54,508 bases of DNA, from assembly GCA_024275995.1 (NCBI GenBank), contig JAJRYB010000009.1:1-54508 (forward strand), in the 5' to 3' direction. A program made the translations under genes and the position numbers. Below, in pieces: positions 33,544 to 42,502 of this stretch. Source of the stretch: Planctomycetota bacterium (lineage in GTDB: Bacteria; Planctomycetota; Phycisphaerae; SM23-33). The notes under the pieces were generated by a model. The model worked only from the letters and a program-made list of their open reading frames with translations. It had not been told where the DNA came from and made no database searches. Position 1 is the first letter of the stretch. Each line of letters begins with the position of its first letter.

Positions 33544-34680
33544 TTATCTACCGGTCGAGGCGGTGGACGCCGCGGCGACGGGAGTTGCGTTTTTATCGGA
33601 GTTCAAAGCATCGGCGGGTTTTGGTTTTGTGGTAGTCGCCGGCTGGGTCTTCGGATGCAGGGGCCCCGATATTTTACCGCTTGCGAGCATGCCCGCCCAG
33701 AACGTATCGATCGCTTCGGCCAGTTCAGGTGTCGCCGCGTATCTCGCTGCCGTCGCAAGGTACTCGCGGGCGACTTCGCCCCGGCCACCGAACCATTCGA
33801 AGTAGGCGAGGACCAAATGCGCCTCGGCGTCCGTCGGTGCAGACCGCACTTGCTTCCTGAGACGCTGAAGATGTTGGGCATACGTGATTCGATCGCCGTA
33901 GAAATCCCTCGGTCGTAACGGTACCAGTGGCAGTTCGGGGAAATATCTCAGGGCTCTGGAGATATAATTCGCGGGCTTGGCGTAGCTCACGGTTGACAGC
34001 GCAAAGGCTGTATGCGCCAGACTCAGCAGGCTTTCAGGGTCTCGACCTCCGATGTCGTTTGCGAGTTGGAATTGCAGCCGGGCGTTTGTGAACCGCCCAT
34101 CGCGAAAGGCCTCCTCTCCCCGTTCCAGGAGGTCTTTGTATCGACTGGGCTCGGCTGGGACCAGGGAGCTCACCGCCTTCGAGTTTGCATCCCCGCCCAT
34201 GGAACCGGCGCCGAGAGCTTCCAGATATGCGTGCGCCGCCCCCAGGATGGGGCGGTTCCCTGAAAGCAGTGCCTTTCCGACGCCTCCCGATCCACCGGGA
34301 GACTGCACCGCTGAACCTGACGGCGTATACAGTCTTGAACCGGCAGGAGCGGGCTTGATCAGGCCAGTCGTACTGCCGGAGGAGGATCTCGAACTTGCCA
34401 GGGAACTCCTTAACGAGAAACTCAAGGCGCTGCCTATCGTGCTGCGAAGGGCGGCTCCACCGGTACCCGGAGAAGGTTTTGCAAGGGTTCCCAAACCGTA
34501 GGAATAGGTATTGAAATTGTAGGACGCGCCCGATTGCCCGATGGTTTGTAAGTTGCCTGGAGTCGAAAGGGTTATTCGCGAGCGCGATTGCGCCGGCAGG
34601 CTGCCCGGGCCGATTGTGCAGACAACGAACACCGCTGCGAGGGCAACCCGTAAAACGCTCTTGTGAAGCTCACTTGACAT
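33544..34680 (-). CDS. Secreted Ser-rich protein with TPR-like C-terminal half
   Basis: 378 residues, signal peptide ending near GSLPAQS. Residues of about 40-170 are a low-complexity Ser/Gly/Thr stretch likely to be disordered. Residues of about 185-330 are helical repeats (KDLLERGEEAFRDGRFTNAR, then TDAEAHLVLAYFEWFGGRGE) of the TPR type. The tail is Thr/Lys/Pro/Ala-rich. SD GAGGAG lies eight bases before the ATG. It is divergent from the large secreted protein gene, with only 33 bp between start codons. A protein-interaction or cell-wall role is likely; the family is not named. Confidence 0.72.
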   Translation of the reverse strand: MSSELHKSVLRVALAAVFVVCTIGPGSLPAQSRSRITLSTPGNLQTIGQSGASYNFNTYSYGLGTLAKPSPGTGGAALRSTIGSALSFSLRSSLASSRSSSGSTTGLIKPAPAGSRLYTPSGSAVQSPGGSGGVGKALLSGNRPILGAAHAYLEALGAGSMGGDANSKAVSSLVPAEPSRYKDLLERGEEAFRDGRFTNARLQFQLANDIGGRDPESLLSLAHTAFALSTVSYAKPANYISRALRYFPELPLVPLRPRDFYGDRITYAQHLQRLRKQVRSAPTDAEAHLVLAYFEWFGGRGEVAREYLATAARYAATPELAEAIDTFWAGMLASGKISGPLHPKTQPATTTKPKPADALNSDKNATPVAAASTASTGR

Positions 34681-34704
34681 TACGTCTACTCCTCTATCTA
34701 TAAT
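34674..34704 (+). promoter_or_regulatory. Promoter with short leader for the large secreted protein
   Basis: TTGACA (34674-34679) and a consensus TATAAT (34699-34704) with a rather long 19-bp spacer. The predicted start near 34711 is three bases before the ATG at 34714, and no SD is present. Confidence 0.45.
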
Positions 34705-34713
34705 ACTATCGGT

Positions 34714-37512
34714 ATGTTGATTAGGGTTCCATCATTTTCAAGTTTTACACAGTTGCGCCGCCCCGCGGGGTCCGGTGCGACGCGATCTCGACCGGTTGTG
34801 TCGGGCAAACCGGCCCGCCCGGTGCGACTTATCGCCGTATCCATAGCAGTGATAAGTATTTGCTGTGGTGGTGCGTCGGCGCAGCAGCTTCTGGAAGGCT
34901 TCGAGGATCTATCGACGGTTCGTGCCAAGCGCGGGCGATTGCTGCCGGTAAAGGCCGGTGACGGGCTTACGCAGGGAAAGCAGGCGGCGATGCTTCCCGC
35001 CGGCGCCGCTGTAATGGTCAAGCTCAACGGCGCTGATTGCGTAAAGTTGCCCTGGCTGAGAATCGACACGTTCACCTCCGAGGCGTCCGGTCAGCGAATC
35101 GATATATCGTTTACGGGAGGCGGCGTTTTTGCGGCCACGACGGCGCGCGTCAAGCTCGGCAGGGATACGCTTTCCGTGCCGCTTTCGGTGATCGTTCCGC
35201 CCAGGCCGACGGGTTGGCCTGATGCGACGATAACCCTCTCGCTGCGCAACGCCGGCGATTCCCCGCTGATCATGGATAACGTTCGTCTTTCCCCCGCCGA
35301 CAAAGGCCCACCTGAAACTCTGCTGCTGGATTTCGGTCCGGGCGGACAGGCGGTCTGGCCGGGATTTGACGGCGTAACCGGCGACGACGAGCACCTGCTC
35401 TGGGCCGAGGGCCCACGCCTGCGTCGGGCAAGCAAACCCTATCCCGATCCGCTGGGCGGCGATTTCTTCGGTCCGCTCGTACCACGCAGGTCCACTGAAC
35501 GATTCGATATTATTGCGCCCGGGAGAAAGAGCGCAGTCGCCTGGTTGTGGGTAACCTTCAACGGCCTTTACGGCAGCCGATCGCCGGATCGACTCCTAAA
35601 GTTTCAGGGACGGACACTGCTCCAGCATCGTTCGACGCTTCAAGGGCTTCTCGGTCCCGATGGACTGATGGCCGGCGCAGATGGAAAGTGGACGCCCGAA
35701 TGGTTCGATTCGAAGTTCATGGAGCAATTCGGAAGGTCCTTCGAATTGCTCCTCAAGCCTGGCAGAAACAGCGTATCTTCGTTCGGCTGCCAGGTGGCGG
35801 CGCTTGTGATGGCGCCGGTTTCTCAAAAAAAGGCGCTGGCGAAGTTCGTCGATACGCTCCAGAAAGACATATCGACCTACCGTCGCCAGTTCATGTTCGG
35901 CTATCGTCGCCGGCTGCGGTGCGACCTGAACCCCACCGACCAGGAGAAGAAGTCGGGCTTGATGGTGTTCCAGCCACCACCCGACGGGGCGCTGCGGGCG
36001 GATTGGACTCCGGCGGCCGGCGATCGAAAACAGACGATCAGAGTTATTGTGCCAAACGGAGGCGCGGCGATAGTGCCCCTGGTTGTCGTTCCAACGCATC
36101 GATCATCCAGCCTGCGGGCGTTCGTGTCGAGCTTGCGGAAAGAGGGCGGACGGACTATTACCGCGCAGGCTGCACATATGAAAGTCCGGTTCGCGCAGCG
36201 TGTTGCTCGACGGAGGCGCGCGGAGGTCGAGTTTCAGCCGTGGATATTGCTGGACCGTCACGGGCCCGTAACTGAAAAGAGTGTCGTTCACCTGGCCGTG
36301 TCGATGCGACTGGGTCGCGACGTTGATCCGGGCATTTATTCGGGCACTATCCGATTGAGCGGTTCGAGCGGTTCTGTGCGGGTGCCGCTGGAGGTCGAAG
36401 TCGTAGATGTCGGCGAGGAAGCGAAAAGCTCCCCCATAGTCGGCACCACGGGCAATTCCACAATTAACGTCGTCTACCGTGCATTGTATCAGAAGATGTC
36501 TCCCGCCCAGCGGAATGCGGTTACGGTTAAAATCCGCCGGCTGCTCCTCGATAATGGTTTGACAAATCTTCTGATCCAGGCGCCGAGATTTCGTAGAGGC
36601 ATGGGGGTGAACGATAGCGTCCTTCAGGAAGACTTGCGACGATATCCACGGGACCGGACGCCGGGTACGCTCATCCTGGATATGTATTGGCCGTTCTGGA
36701 ACCTGGCTGAGAACAATATCCCTCCGGAAAGTCCGGCGTACCGTGCCGCCATGAGACGCCTGGTCGCGAGGGCGAAGTTGCTTACCGAGCAGGACGAGGC
36801 GTCCGGAAACATGTTCTACGTTGGATGGTGCACGACGGGGGCGGGCCTGTCGAACGTCTCTCGCAAAGCCGCCACCGTGGCGACCGCCGGTGGCGAAACG
36901 CTGACGGCTGTTTATCTGTCCGTTCTGGAAAACATCTCGCCCCGGAAATTCGACCGGTTGCTGGCGCCGTTCCACAATTTCATCGTTACCCCGGCGGGCA
37001 AGGGATACCGCGAAATGTTCCTGCGATTGAAAAAAACAGGCCGGGGACGGAAGGTCTTTGTTTACGTCGGGCAACCCGATCGCTACCTGTCCGGTTTCTT
37101 CGCCCGCGCCGTCGGCGCGGATGGATGTTTCGTCGGCGGAATTGCCAGACGGTCCGGGCCGTACGACGGCGAGAACTTCAACGGTAGCGGACTGTTCGCC
37201 ATCATCCCATCCGGGGACTTTGCAGCGACGGTGGCCTCGTTGCGATTGCAGCAGGGCGTAGAAGATTACATCCTGCTTGCACGCGCCCAGGCGATGCTGA
37301 AAAAGGCCGTCGACGCGAAGAAACCCGACGCCGCCGAAAAACTCGCAGCCGTCATAAAAGACATCTCCTCGCAAGCCGTGTCCGGAGCGAGCCTGCATTT
37401 CGACAACGGTACATTGCGAACATACTCCGTCACGCACGGGCGGATGGAAGCATGGCGGCAATCGCTCATCCGCGAGATGGGCGCACTTGCCGCGTCGTTG
37501 AAGGCGCCGTAG
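34714..37512 (+). CDS. Large secreted beta-sandwich/TIM-barrel-like protein
   Basis: 932 residues. The first 38 are basic and poorly conserved-looking, followed by a signal sequence (LIAVSIAVISICCGGASAQQ). Residues of about 60-200 and 490-575 look like beta-sandwich modules (DATITLSLRNAGDSPLIMDN; DPGIYSGTIRLSGSSGSVRV). Residues of about 590-860 look like a barrel, with MYWPFWNLAENNIP and GYREMFLRLKKTGRG. The end, LRLQQGVEDYILLARAQAML, resembles the C-terminal signature (REGIEDYELL) of DUF4091-type glycoside-hydrolase-like proteins. Catalytic acids cannot be assigned. If ATG 34714 is right the mRNA is near-leaderless; a GTG near 34796 is an alternative start. Confidence 0.7.
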   Translation: MLIRVPSFSSFTQLRRPAGSGATRSRPVVSGKPARPVRLIAVSIAVISICCGGASAQQLLEGFEDLSTVRAKRGRLLPVKAGDGLTQGKQAAMLPAGAAVMVKLNGADCVKLPWLRIDTFTSEASGQRIDISFTGGGVFAATTARVKLGRDTLSVPLSVIVPPRPTGWPDATITLSLRNAGDSPLIMDNVRLSPADKGPPETLLLDFGPGGQAVWPGFDGVTGDDEHLLWAEGPRLRRASKPYPDPLGGDFFGPLVPRRSTERFDIIAPGRKSAVAWLWVTFNGLYGSRSPDRLLKFQGRTLLQHRSTLQGLLGPDGLMAGADGKWTPEWFDSKFMEQFGRSFELLLKPGRNSVSSFGCQVAALVMAPVSQKKALAKFVDTLQKDISTYRRQFMFGYRRRLRCDLNPTDQEKKSGLMVFQPPPDGALRADWTPAAGDRKQTIRVIVPNGGAAIVPLVVVPTHRSSSLRAFVSSLRKEGGRTITAQAAHMKVRFAQRVARRRRAEVEFQPWILLDRHGPVTEKSVVHLAVSMRLGRDVDPGIYSGTIRLSGSSGSVRVPLEVEVVDVGEEAKSSPIVGTTGNSTINVVYRALYQKMSPAQRNAVTVKIRRLLLDNGLTNLLIQAPRFRRGMGVNDSVLQEDLRRYPRDRTPGTLILDMYWPFWNLAENNIPPESPAYRAAMRRLVARAKLLTEQDEASGNMFYVGWCTTGAGLSNVSRKAATVATAGGETLTAVYLSVLENISPRKFDRLLAPFHNFIVTPAGKGYREMFLRLKKTGRGRKVFVYVGQPDRYLSGFFARAVGADGCFVGGIARRSGPYDGENFNGSGLFAIIPSGDFAATVASLRLQQGVEDYILLARAQAMLKKAVDAKKPDAAEKLAAVIKDISSQAVSGASLHFDNGTLRTYSVTHGRMEAWRQSLIREMGALAASLKAP

Positions 37513-37644
37513 CACGCATCGCCGGTGTGGAATGCGGACGCTTGCGGCGGCGTGGACACCTGCTACAATGCCCCTCCGTCCGGAGGCGCTTTTAATTGTA
37601 AGCTTGCCGCCGGGCTACGCCGACACCGAAAAGGATCAAGTAAA

Positions 37645-38826
37645 ATGGAACTAAAAATATCGGATCGTCTGGGCGCGCTGCCGCCGTACCTGTTCGCCGA
37701 CCTGCGACGGAAAATAGCCGACGCGCGCGCGAAGGGCGTGAACGTCATCACGCTGGGAATTGGCGATCCGGACACGCCAACGCCGGATCCGGTAGTGCGG
37801 GAGCTTATCCGCGCGATCGACGACAGGAAGGACCAAAATCGCCACCGGTACGGCTGCGACGTGCCGGCTGAGGCCTTTCCCGTCGCGGCCCGGAATTTCT
37901 ACAAGCGGCGATGGGACGTCGATCTGCAAGACGACCAGCTCGTCTGCACGATGGGATCGAAGGACGCAATCGTCAAGTTGTGCCTGGGCGTGCTGAATCC
38001 GGGCGACGTGGGAATTGCACCACAGCCGGGCTATCCGACGTACAATATCGCCCACGTTTTTGCGGGCGCGTCCACGTACTACGTCCCGCTGCGAGCGTCC
38101 AACGACTTCCTGATGGACTTCGACGAGATACCGACCGACGTGCGACGGCACGCCAAAATACTCTGGCTGAATTACCCGAACAATCCGACGACGGCGATTG
38201 CGACGGTGGATTTCTTTGCCCGGGCGGTCGAGTTCGGCCGGGCCAACGACATCCTGATCATGCACGATTCCGCATACAGCGAAAATACCTATGACGGATA
38301 TTCGGCGCCGAGCATTTTGCAGGTCCCCGGCGCGGCGGATACGGCCGTCGAGTTCTTCTCGCTGTCCAAGGCGTTTAGCATGACCGGCTGGCGAGTCGGG
38401 TTTCTCGCGGGCAACGCCTCTGCCGTCAACGCGCTGAAACTGGTCAAAAACAATGTCGATAACGGAACACTTCGCGCGGTGCAGCTGGCCGCAGCGAAGG
38501 CGCTCGACCTTGCCGGGGAGATCATCCCTCCGGTCAACGAGATCTATCGGCGCAGGCGGGACATGGTCTGCGACGCGCTGGAAAAAGCCGGCTGGCCCGT
38601 CCGCAAGCCCAAGGCGACGATCTACGTCTGGGCGCCCGTGCCGGAAAAGTACGAAGGCTCGTCCGGCGCGTTCGCCGAGGACCTGCTGAACACAGCCGGC
38701 GTCGTCGTAACGCCCGGGCTGGGGTACGGGGCGGCAGGCGAAGGTTTCTATCGCATCAGCCTGACCTACCCGGACGACGTCCTCGCCGAGGCGCTCGGGC
38801 GGATCGTGGAGACGGCGAAGAAATAA
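37645..38826 (+). CDS. dapL: LL-diaminopimelate aminotransferase DapL
   Basis: 393 residues from the ATG at 37645 (MELKISDRLGALPPYLFADL), preceded by AAGGA; a longer frame upstream lacks homology. Class I PLP aminotransferase motifs: ITLGIGDPDTPTPDPVV, NYPNNPTTA, and the PLP lysine in SLSKAFSMTGWRVGF. The N-terminal spacing fits DapL, which converts tetrahydrodipicolinate and glutamate directly to LL-DAP, bypassing the succinylase route; it is the usual path in Planctomycetes and Chlamydiae. It serves lysine and peptidoglycan synthesis. It stands alone in the plus direction. Confidence 0.93.
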   Translation: MELKISDRLGALPPYLFADLRRKIADARAKGVNVITLGIGDPDTPTPDPVVRELIRAIDDRKDQNRHRYGCDVPAEAFPVAARNFYKRRWDVDLQDDQLVCTMGSKDAIVKLCLGVLNPGDVGIAPQPGYPTYNIAHVFAGASTYYVPLRASNDFLMDFDEIPTDVRRHAKILWLNYPNNPTTAIATVDFFARAVEFGRANDILIMHDSAYSENTYDGYSAPSILQVPGAADTAVEFFSLSKAFSMTGWRVGFLAGNASAVNALKLVKNNVDNGTLRAVQLAAAKALDLAGEIIPPVNEIYRRRRDMVCDALEKAGWPVRKPKATIYVWAPVPEKYEGSSGAFAEDLLNTAGVVVTPGLGYGAAGEGFYRISLTYPDDVLAEALGRIVETAKK

Positions 38827-38859
38827 AGCCGCAGGGAAGATGGCCGTCTTTGCCTGAGG

Positions 38860-39102
38860 TTAATTCTTCCCGTAATAGGCATGGAGGAAATCGTCCCGAG
38901 AAATGCCTGCCTGCGTGCAGATCATCCGCAACGTTGAACCTTTGATCGTTCGATGAGCGGGCATGGTCAAAGGCGTGGTGCCACCGTCGGAATTCGGCCG
39001 ACGCATCTGGATGTGCTCACGGTACCGTATCAACTCGAAACCAAGCTTTTCCAATGCGCGAATTACCTGTCGTTTCGGTGCGTCTCGCGGGAATTTGCCC
39101 AT
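38860..39102 (-). CDS. hicA: HicA-type toxin (antitoxin-first module)
   Basis: 80 residues. The double-stranded RNA-binding fold of HicA is suggested by RALEKLGFELIRYREHIQMR, in which the catalytic His is kept (REH for the usual GSH). The end PLTMPAHRTIKGSTLRMICT, then QAGISRDDF, is highly typical. HicA is a ribosome-independent mRNA interferase. The ATG overlaps the stop of hicB as TGATG, so translation is coupled and the antitoxin is made first. No other gene is in the transcript. Confidence 0.88.
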   Translation of the reverse strand: MGKFPRDAPKRQVIRALEKLGFELIRYREHIQMRRPNSDGGTTPLTMPAHRTIKGSTLRMICTQAGISRDDFLHAYYGKN

Positions 39103-39350
39103 CAGAGGGCAACCTCCGCCTCGGCGATAAATGCCTCAATTGCCGGGCTGTCGGACTGGAGGCTTTCGGGGCCAAACTCGCGCATATGCGCCTGAATGGC
39201 AGAGGTCACGTCCGCCAAAGCCTCCTCGTAGGTCTCACCCTGTCCGACGACTGTTCCTTTCATCCCAAGCGGATAGGCGATATAGCCATCCTCGGCGTGC
39301 TCGATAACCACCTTGACGCGGCTGGTATTGTTCTTCCCTGTTACCTTCAT
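39102..39350 (-). CDS. hicB: HicB-type antitoxin
   Basis: 82 residues from the ATG at 39350, with AGAGG upstream; a longer frame to 39530 overlaps other features and lacks homology. It has the partial RNase H-like HicB fold: VVIEHAEDGYIAYPLGMKGT, VVGQGETYEEALADVTSAI. There is no clear C-terminal DNA-binding domain, so autoregulation may be weak or need a partner. Upstream, AGATT-TTCC-AATCT near 39389-39402 is a possible small operator. The gene precedes hicA in one operon. Confidence 0.86.
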   Translation of the reverse strand: MKVTGKNNTSRVKVVIEHAEDGYIAYPLGMKGTVVGQGETYEEALADVTSAIQAHMREFGPESLQSDSPAIEAFIAEAEVAL

Positions 39351-39460
39351 GACAAGCCTCTGATTTGACGGTGCGTATAGATTTTCCAATCTGGAACCAT
39401 CATATCGACAGGCCATGGCGCGGGCAAGTTTTATTGCGTTCCAGGGTTTTTCCGCATGCG

Positions 39461-41113
39461 TTATTTGCCCTTTCGCACTTCCTCCTTGATTCGCTGGACG
39501 TGTCCTCGGCCCAGTGCTTTGACCTCGCACCCCAGCTCGAAGTACCGTCGGATCTTCTCGTCGGACAGGATGGCGAAGCAGTCGATCACGGCAAGCGGTC
39601 CGCCCGCCCAGCGGACCAGCTGCTCGGGGTCCAGCTCCAGGTACGGCGAGTGGGGCACAGCCAGTATGACCGCCTCGCTACCCTTGAGCGCCTTGGGCAG
39701 GTCGCTCTGGACGCGGATGTTCACGAGATCGTCCTGGTTGCGGAAGAACCGGCTCCACGAATGGCCGGGCGCGGGGTAGGTTTCCTGTTTTTCCAATTCG
39801 TACCAGTGCTCGACGTACGGATCGTGGACGCGCATCTCCGCGCCCATTTCCGTGAGCTTGCGGACGACCATTTCGCTGCCGCTGTAGCGCGTGTCGCCGA
39901 CGTCCTGGCGGTAGCTCGCCCCGCAGATCAGCACGTCCGCCCCGGCGATGTAGCGCCCCATGTTCCGCAGGGCGTCGCGCGTAAGTTCCGCTACGTGCAG
40001 CCCGCGCGTATCGTTCGTGTCGATCGCCTGCGGCGTGATCTTGAATACGCTGTCACCGTCCTCGAAACCCAGTATGTGCCGGTACGCCCAGTAGCCCAGC
40101 CCGCCGTCCTTGGGAAGGCAGTACCCGCCGATACCCGGGCCCGGGAAGATGATATTGCTGTGTGTCGGACGCATCTTGATGGCGTTGACGACCTTGATCA
40201 GGTCCACGCCGTTGCGCTCGGCGAAGAGGGACCACTCGTTCAGGAACGCCAGCGTCGTCGCCCGGTAGGAGTTCTCGACGATCTTCGTCGTCTCCGATTC
40301 TATGGGCCGGTCCATCACCGTCAGGGGATAATCTTCGGTGTTGAGCACTTCCTTGAGGAACTTCACGACCCGCTTGCGGGCTGCGACGTTGCACCCGCTG
40401 CAGACGCGCCAGAAGTCCCGGATGCTCGATATGTATTCCTTTCCGGGCATGACCCGCTCGAAACTGTGCGCCAGTAGCGGAACCGACTTCATTCCACGCG
40501 CGGCGAAAGTCTTCTTCATGATAGGCCAGGCTACGAACTCCGTGGTTCCCGGCGCCACGGTGGTTTCGATGAGCACGAGGCACTTGGGAGGTATCCTCTG
40601 GCCTATGGTGCGCATCGTCGCTTCCAGTGCGCTCATTTCCGCCTCGCCGCTGCGCATGTTACCCAGGTCGTGCTTGGAGTAATCGCACTGCACATCGACG
40701 ACAACGCAATCGGCGAGCTTGAGGCAGTCGCTGTTGTAAGTAGCCGTGAGCGTCTTCTTTTCCAGCACGCACCGGGCGATCATCGGGTCCACTTCCGGAT
40801 CTTCCGCCTTGACGGGCGATTGTCCGCGGTTGAGAAGCGGGATCTTCCAGTAGCTTCGCGTGGAGGGTCTCTGGCAGCCGATAACGAGCTTCGAGGGTTT
40901 GCCCTTGTTCTTGCCGGACTTGTGGACGGTATCGGCGACGATCGCAGCCATCACCGCGCCGACGAAACCGACGCCCATGACGACGACGACCTCCCGGCCT
41001 TCCTTTTTCGCACTGGCGGCAAGACGCTGAATCCTTTGGAATTCCTTGGCGTACTGGTTTTTCGATGGAATCACGAATTTTTCGCCGGACGGACTTGCTG
41101 AATAATCGGGCAT
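39461..41113 (-). CDS. UDP-glucose/GDP-mannose dehydrogenase family protein (WbpA-like)
   Basis: 550 residues, longer than the usual 430. The Rossmann motif VVVVMGVGFVGAVMAAIVAD starts only near residue 42. ECTTVAPGTT-like segment LIETTVAPGTTEFV, lysine/asparagine motif ETTKIVENSYRATTLAFLNE and catalytic Cys in GPGIGGYCLPKDGG are all present. It should oxidise a UDP-sugar to a UDP-uronic acid in two NAD-dependent steps. Given the WbpD/E/I-like genes 8 kb away, UDP-GlcNAc is a sensible substrate, but UDP-glucose or UDP-ManNAc is possible. It is transcribed alone on the minus strand. Confidence 0.9.
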   Translation of the reverse strand: MPDYSASPSGEKFVIPSKNQYAKEFQRIQRLAASAKKEGREVVVVMGVGFVGAVMAAIVADTVHKSGKNKGKPSKLVIGCQRPSTRSYWKIPLLNRGQSPVKAEDPEVDPMIARCVLEKKTLTATYNSDCLKLADCVVVDVQCDYSKHDLGNMRSGEAEMSALEATMRTIGQRIPPKCLVLIETTVAPGTTEFVAWPIMKKTFAARGMKSVPLLAHSFERVMPGKEYISSIRDFWRVCSGCNVAARKRVVKFLKEVLNTEDYPLTVMDRPIESETTKIVENSYRATTLAFLNEWSLFAERNGVDLIKVVNAIKMRPTHSNIIFPGPGIGGYCLPKDGGLGYWAYRHILGFEDGDSVFKITPQAIDTNDTRGLHVAELTRDALRNMGRYIAGADVLICGASYRQDVGDTRYSGSEMVVRKLTEMGAEMRVHDPYVEHWYELEKQETYPAPGHSWSRFFRNQDDLVNIRVQSDLPKALKGSEAVILAVPHSPYLELDPEQLVRWAGGPLAVIDCFAILSDEKIRRYFELGCEVKALGRGHVQRIKEEVRKGK

Positions 41114-41233
41114 GGTTTTTTGTTCCTTTTTTTGAGGCGACGTGATTGCGCGACGTGGCGTCGCGGCTCATGGCTGGAAATGGTACATCCATCACAGCAC
41201 GCGAGCAAGCATGTATGCGTGCAGATAAAACCA

Positions 41234-41272
41234 CAGCCCACAGATTTTTTACGAAAAACAATCTGCGGGCTG
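41234..41272 (-). terminator. Conserved palindromic terminator, copy 3
   Basis: Arms CAGCCC.CAGATT (41234 onward) and AATCTG.GGGCTG (to 41272) with a longer A/T loop. On the minus strand GGTTTTAT follows. It lies just after the PEP-CTERM gene and belongs to the same family as 8811-8838 and 27417-27444. Confidence 0.65.
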
Positions 41273-41303
41273 TCGCCTTGATAAAAATTTCACAGGTGGG
41301 ATT

Positions 41304-41945
41304 TTATCGCCGGGCGCGTCTTCGTCGACGAAGCATCGCAACGCCGCCCAGTCCCAACAGCGCCAGGCTCGCCGGTTCCGGAATTACGCCTCCCGCTACC
41401 TGGTCGTCCTGCCATCCGCCGACGTCGTCCAACTGGAGGCGAAGGTAGTTTCCCAGGTCGTTGGGAAGCACGCTGTTGGAAATCGATATTTCCATCGCGT
41501 CCCCGACGGCTATGGAGTAATCGCTCGGGAGAAGAACGGTCGGCACCCCGGCGATGGTCAGGCCTACGGAAACAATTTCCATGCCGCCCGCGCCGTCATC
41601 GGTCATCACGATCGCCAGGTCCCACAGCGAATCGGCTGCGTTGGAATCGGTATAGAAGCTGGCGTACACCGCCGTCATATCGAGAAAGCTCTGCGGCGAG
41701 CCGTTAAAGTCGAACGGAGGCGCCACCACGGACAGGCCAAGATACGCGTTCGCCAAGTCCTGGTCCACGTAGACGGCCTCGATATCCAGGCCGGTGTTGT
41801 ACCAGTCGTGCGTGGTTTCGCCGGGGATGTCGAGGACGGGCGGATAGGCGTACTCGCCGCCGCCGATGGTCCCGTCGATGATAGCCGCCCCAGCCAAAGA
41901 AGTGCACACCGATAACGCAAGGAAAAGGGAAAGTACGAGCTTCAT
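41304..41945 (-). CDS. PEP-CTERM sorting domain protein
   Basis: 213 residues from the ATG at 41945 (MKLVLSLFLALSVCTSLAGA), preceded by GGAGG; upstream frame to 42104 is Arg-rich translation of non-coding DNA. A signal peptide is followed by a beta-rich body of about 160 residues and the C-terminal tag PEPASLALLGLGGVAMLRRR, which is the PEP-CTERM signal processed by an exosortase. Such proteins are exported and tied to extracellular matrix. The body has no recognised domain. The exosortase is not in this window. Single-gene unit ended by a palindromic terminator. Confidence 0.9.
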   Translation of the reverse strand: MKLVLSLFLALSVCTSLAGAAIIDGTIGGGEYAYPPVLDIPGETTHDWYNTGLDIEAVYVDQDLANAYLGLSVVAPPFDFNGSPQSFLDMTAVYASFYTDSNAADSLWDLAIVMTDDGAGGMEIVSVGLTIAGVPTVLLPSDYSIAVGDAMEISISNSVLPNDLGNYLRLQLDDVGGWQDDQVAGGVIPEPASLALLGLGGVAMLRRRRRARR

Positions 41946-42142
41946 AGTGAGCCTCCTTTTACTGCACCGCAATCGCTTCCACTTACGGGTTCTGCGAGCG
42001 CGATTGTCCCAACGAGCCGAGCGAACACGCATTGCGAAACGCCTCACAATACGTTCGGAGGATTTACTTCCTCCTGATTGCAAACATTGTAACGCCGTCT
42101 CCAATGTCTGTCAAGGACAAACTTTAGAGATTTAAGGATGAA

Positions 42143-42171
42143 TTGCGATAATAGCGATGATGGTGTAGAAT
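42143..42171 (+). promoter_or_regulatory. Promoter placing the toxin start codon at +1/+2
   Basis: TTGCGA (42143-42148), 17 bp, TAGAAT (42166-42171). Predicted transcription start is at about 42178, and the ATG is at 42179. No SD lies before the ATG. Confidence 0.5.
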
Positions 42172-42178
42172 GCGCGTT

Positions 42179-42502
42179 ATGAGTGAGACGCTGCGACTGG
42201 TTCGACAGCTTGTCGCCGGAGAGGAAGTACGCACCTCTGCACATGGCTATAGCGAATTGGCGGAAGATGGCATTCTGGCTACAGAGGTCATTGGCGGCGT
42301 TTCGGAAGGTGTCGTGGTGGATGATTATCCGGATTTTGCAAAGGGCCCGTGTGTCCCGGCTCTTCAGCGATGCGACGACGGCGGAGTGATCCATGCGGTT
42401 TGGGGTATTCCCAGGGACACTGCCGGACCTGCCGTTCTGGTTACGGCCTACCGTCCAGACCGGGAAAAGTGGACCGATGATTTTCTGCGGAGAAAAACAT
42501 GA
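42179..42502 (+). CDS. DUF4258 toxin-like protein
   Basis: 107 residues. The start MSETLRLVRQLVAGEEVRTS, the His and Glu of AHGYSELAEDGI and the end VLVTAYRPDREKWTDDFLRR match DUF4258, a RelE/BrnT-related fold found as the toxin of small two-gene modules. The stop overlaps the next start as ATGA. The ATG is at the predicted transcription start, so the mRNA is probably leaderless. A frame start nine bases earlier is possible but lies in the -10 region. Confidence 0.82.
   Translation: MSETLRLVRQLVAGEEVRTSAHGYSELAEDGILATEVIGGVSEGVVVDDYPDFAKGPCVPALQRCDDGGVIHAVWGIPRDTAGPAVLVTAYRPDREKWTDDFLRRKT

Noticed and set aside
39351-39530. Longer HicB start at 39530
   Set aside because: The extension is Arg/Ala-rich, overlaps the adjacent dehydrogenase gene end and has no family similarity; AGAGG precedes the ATG at 39350.
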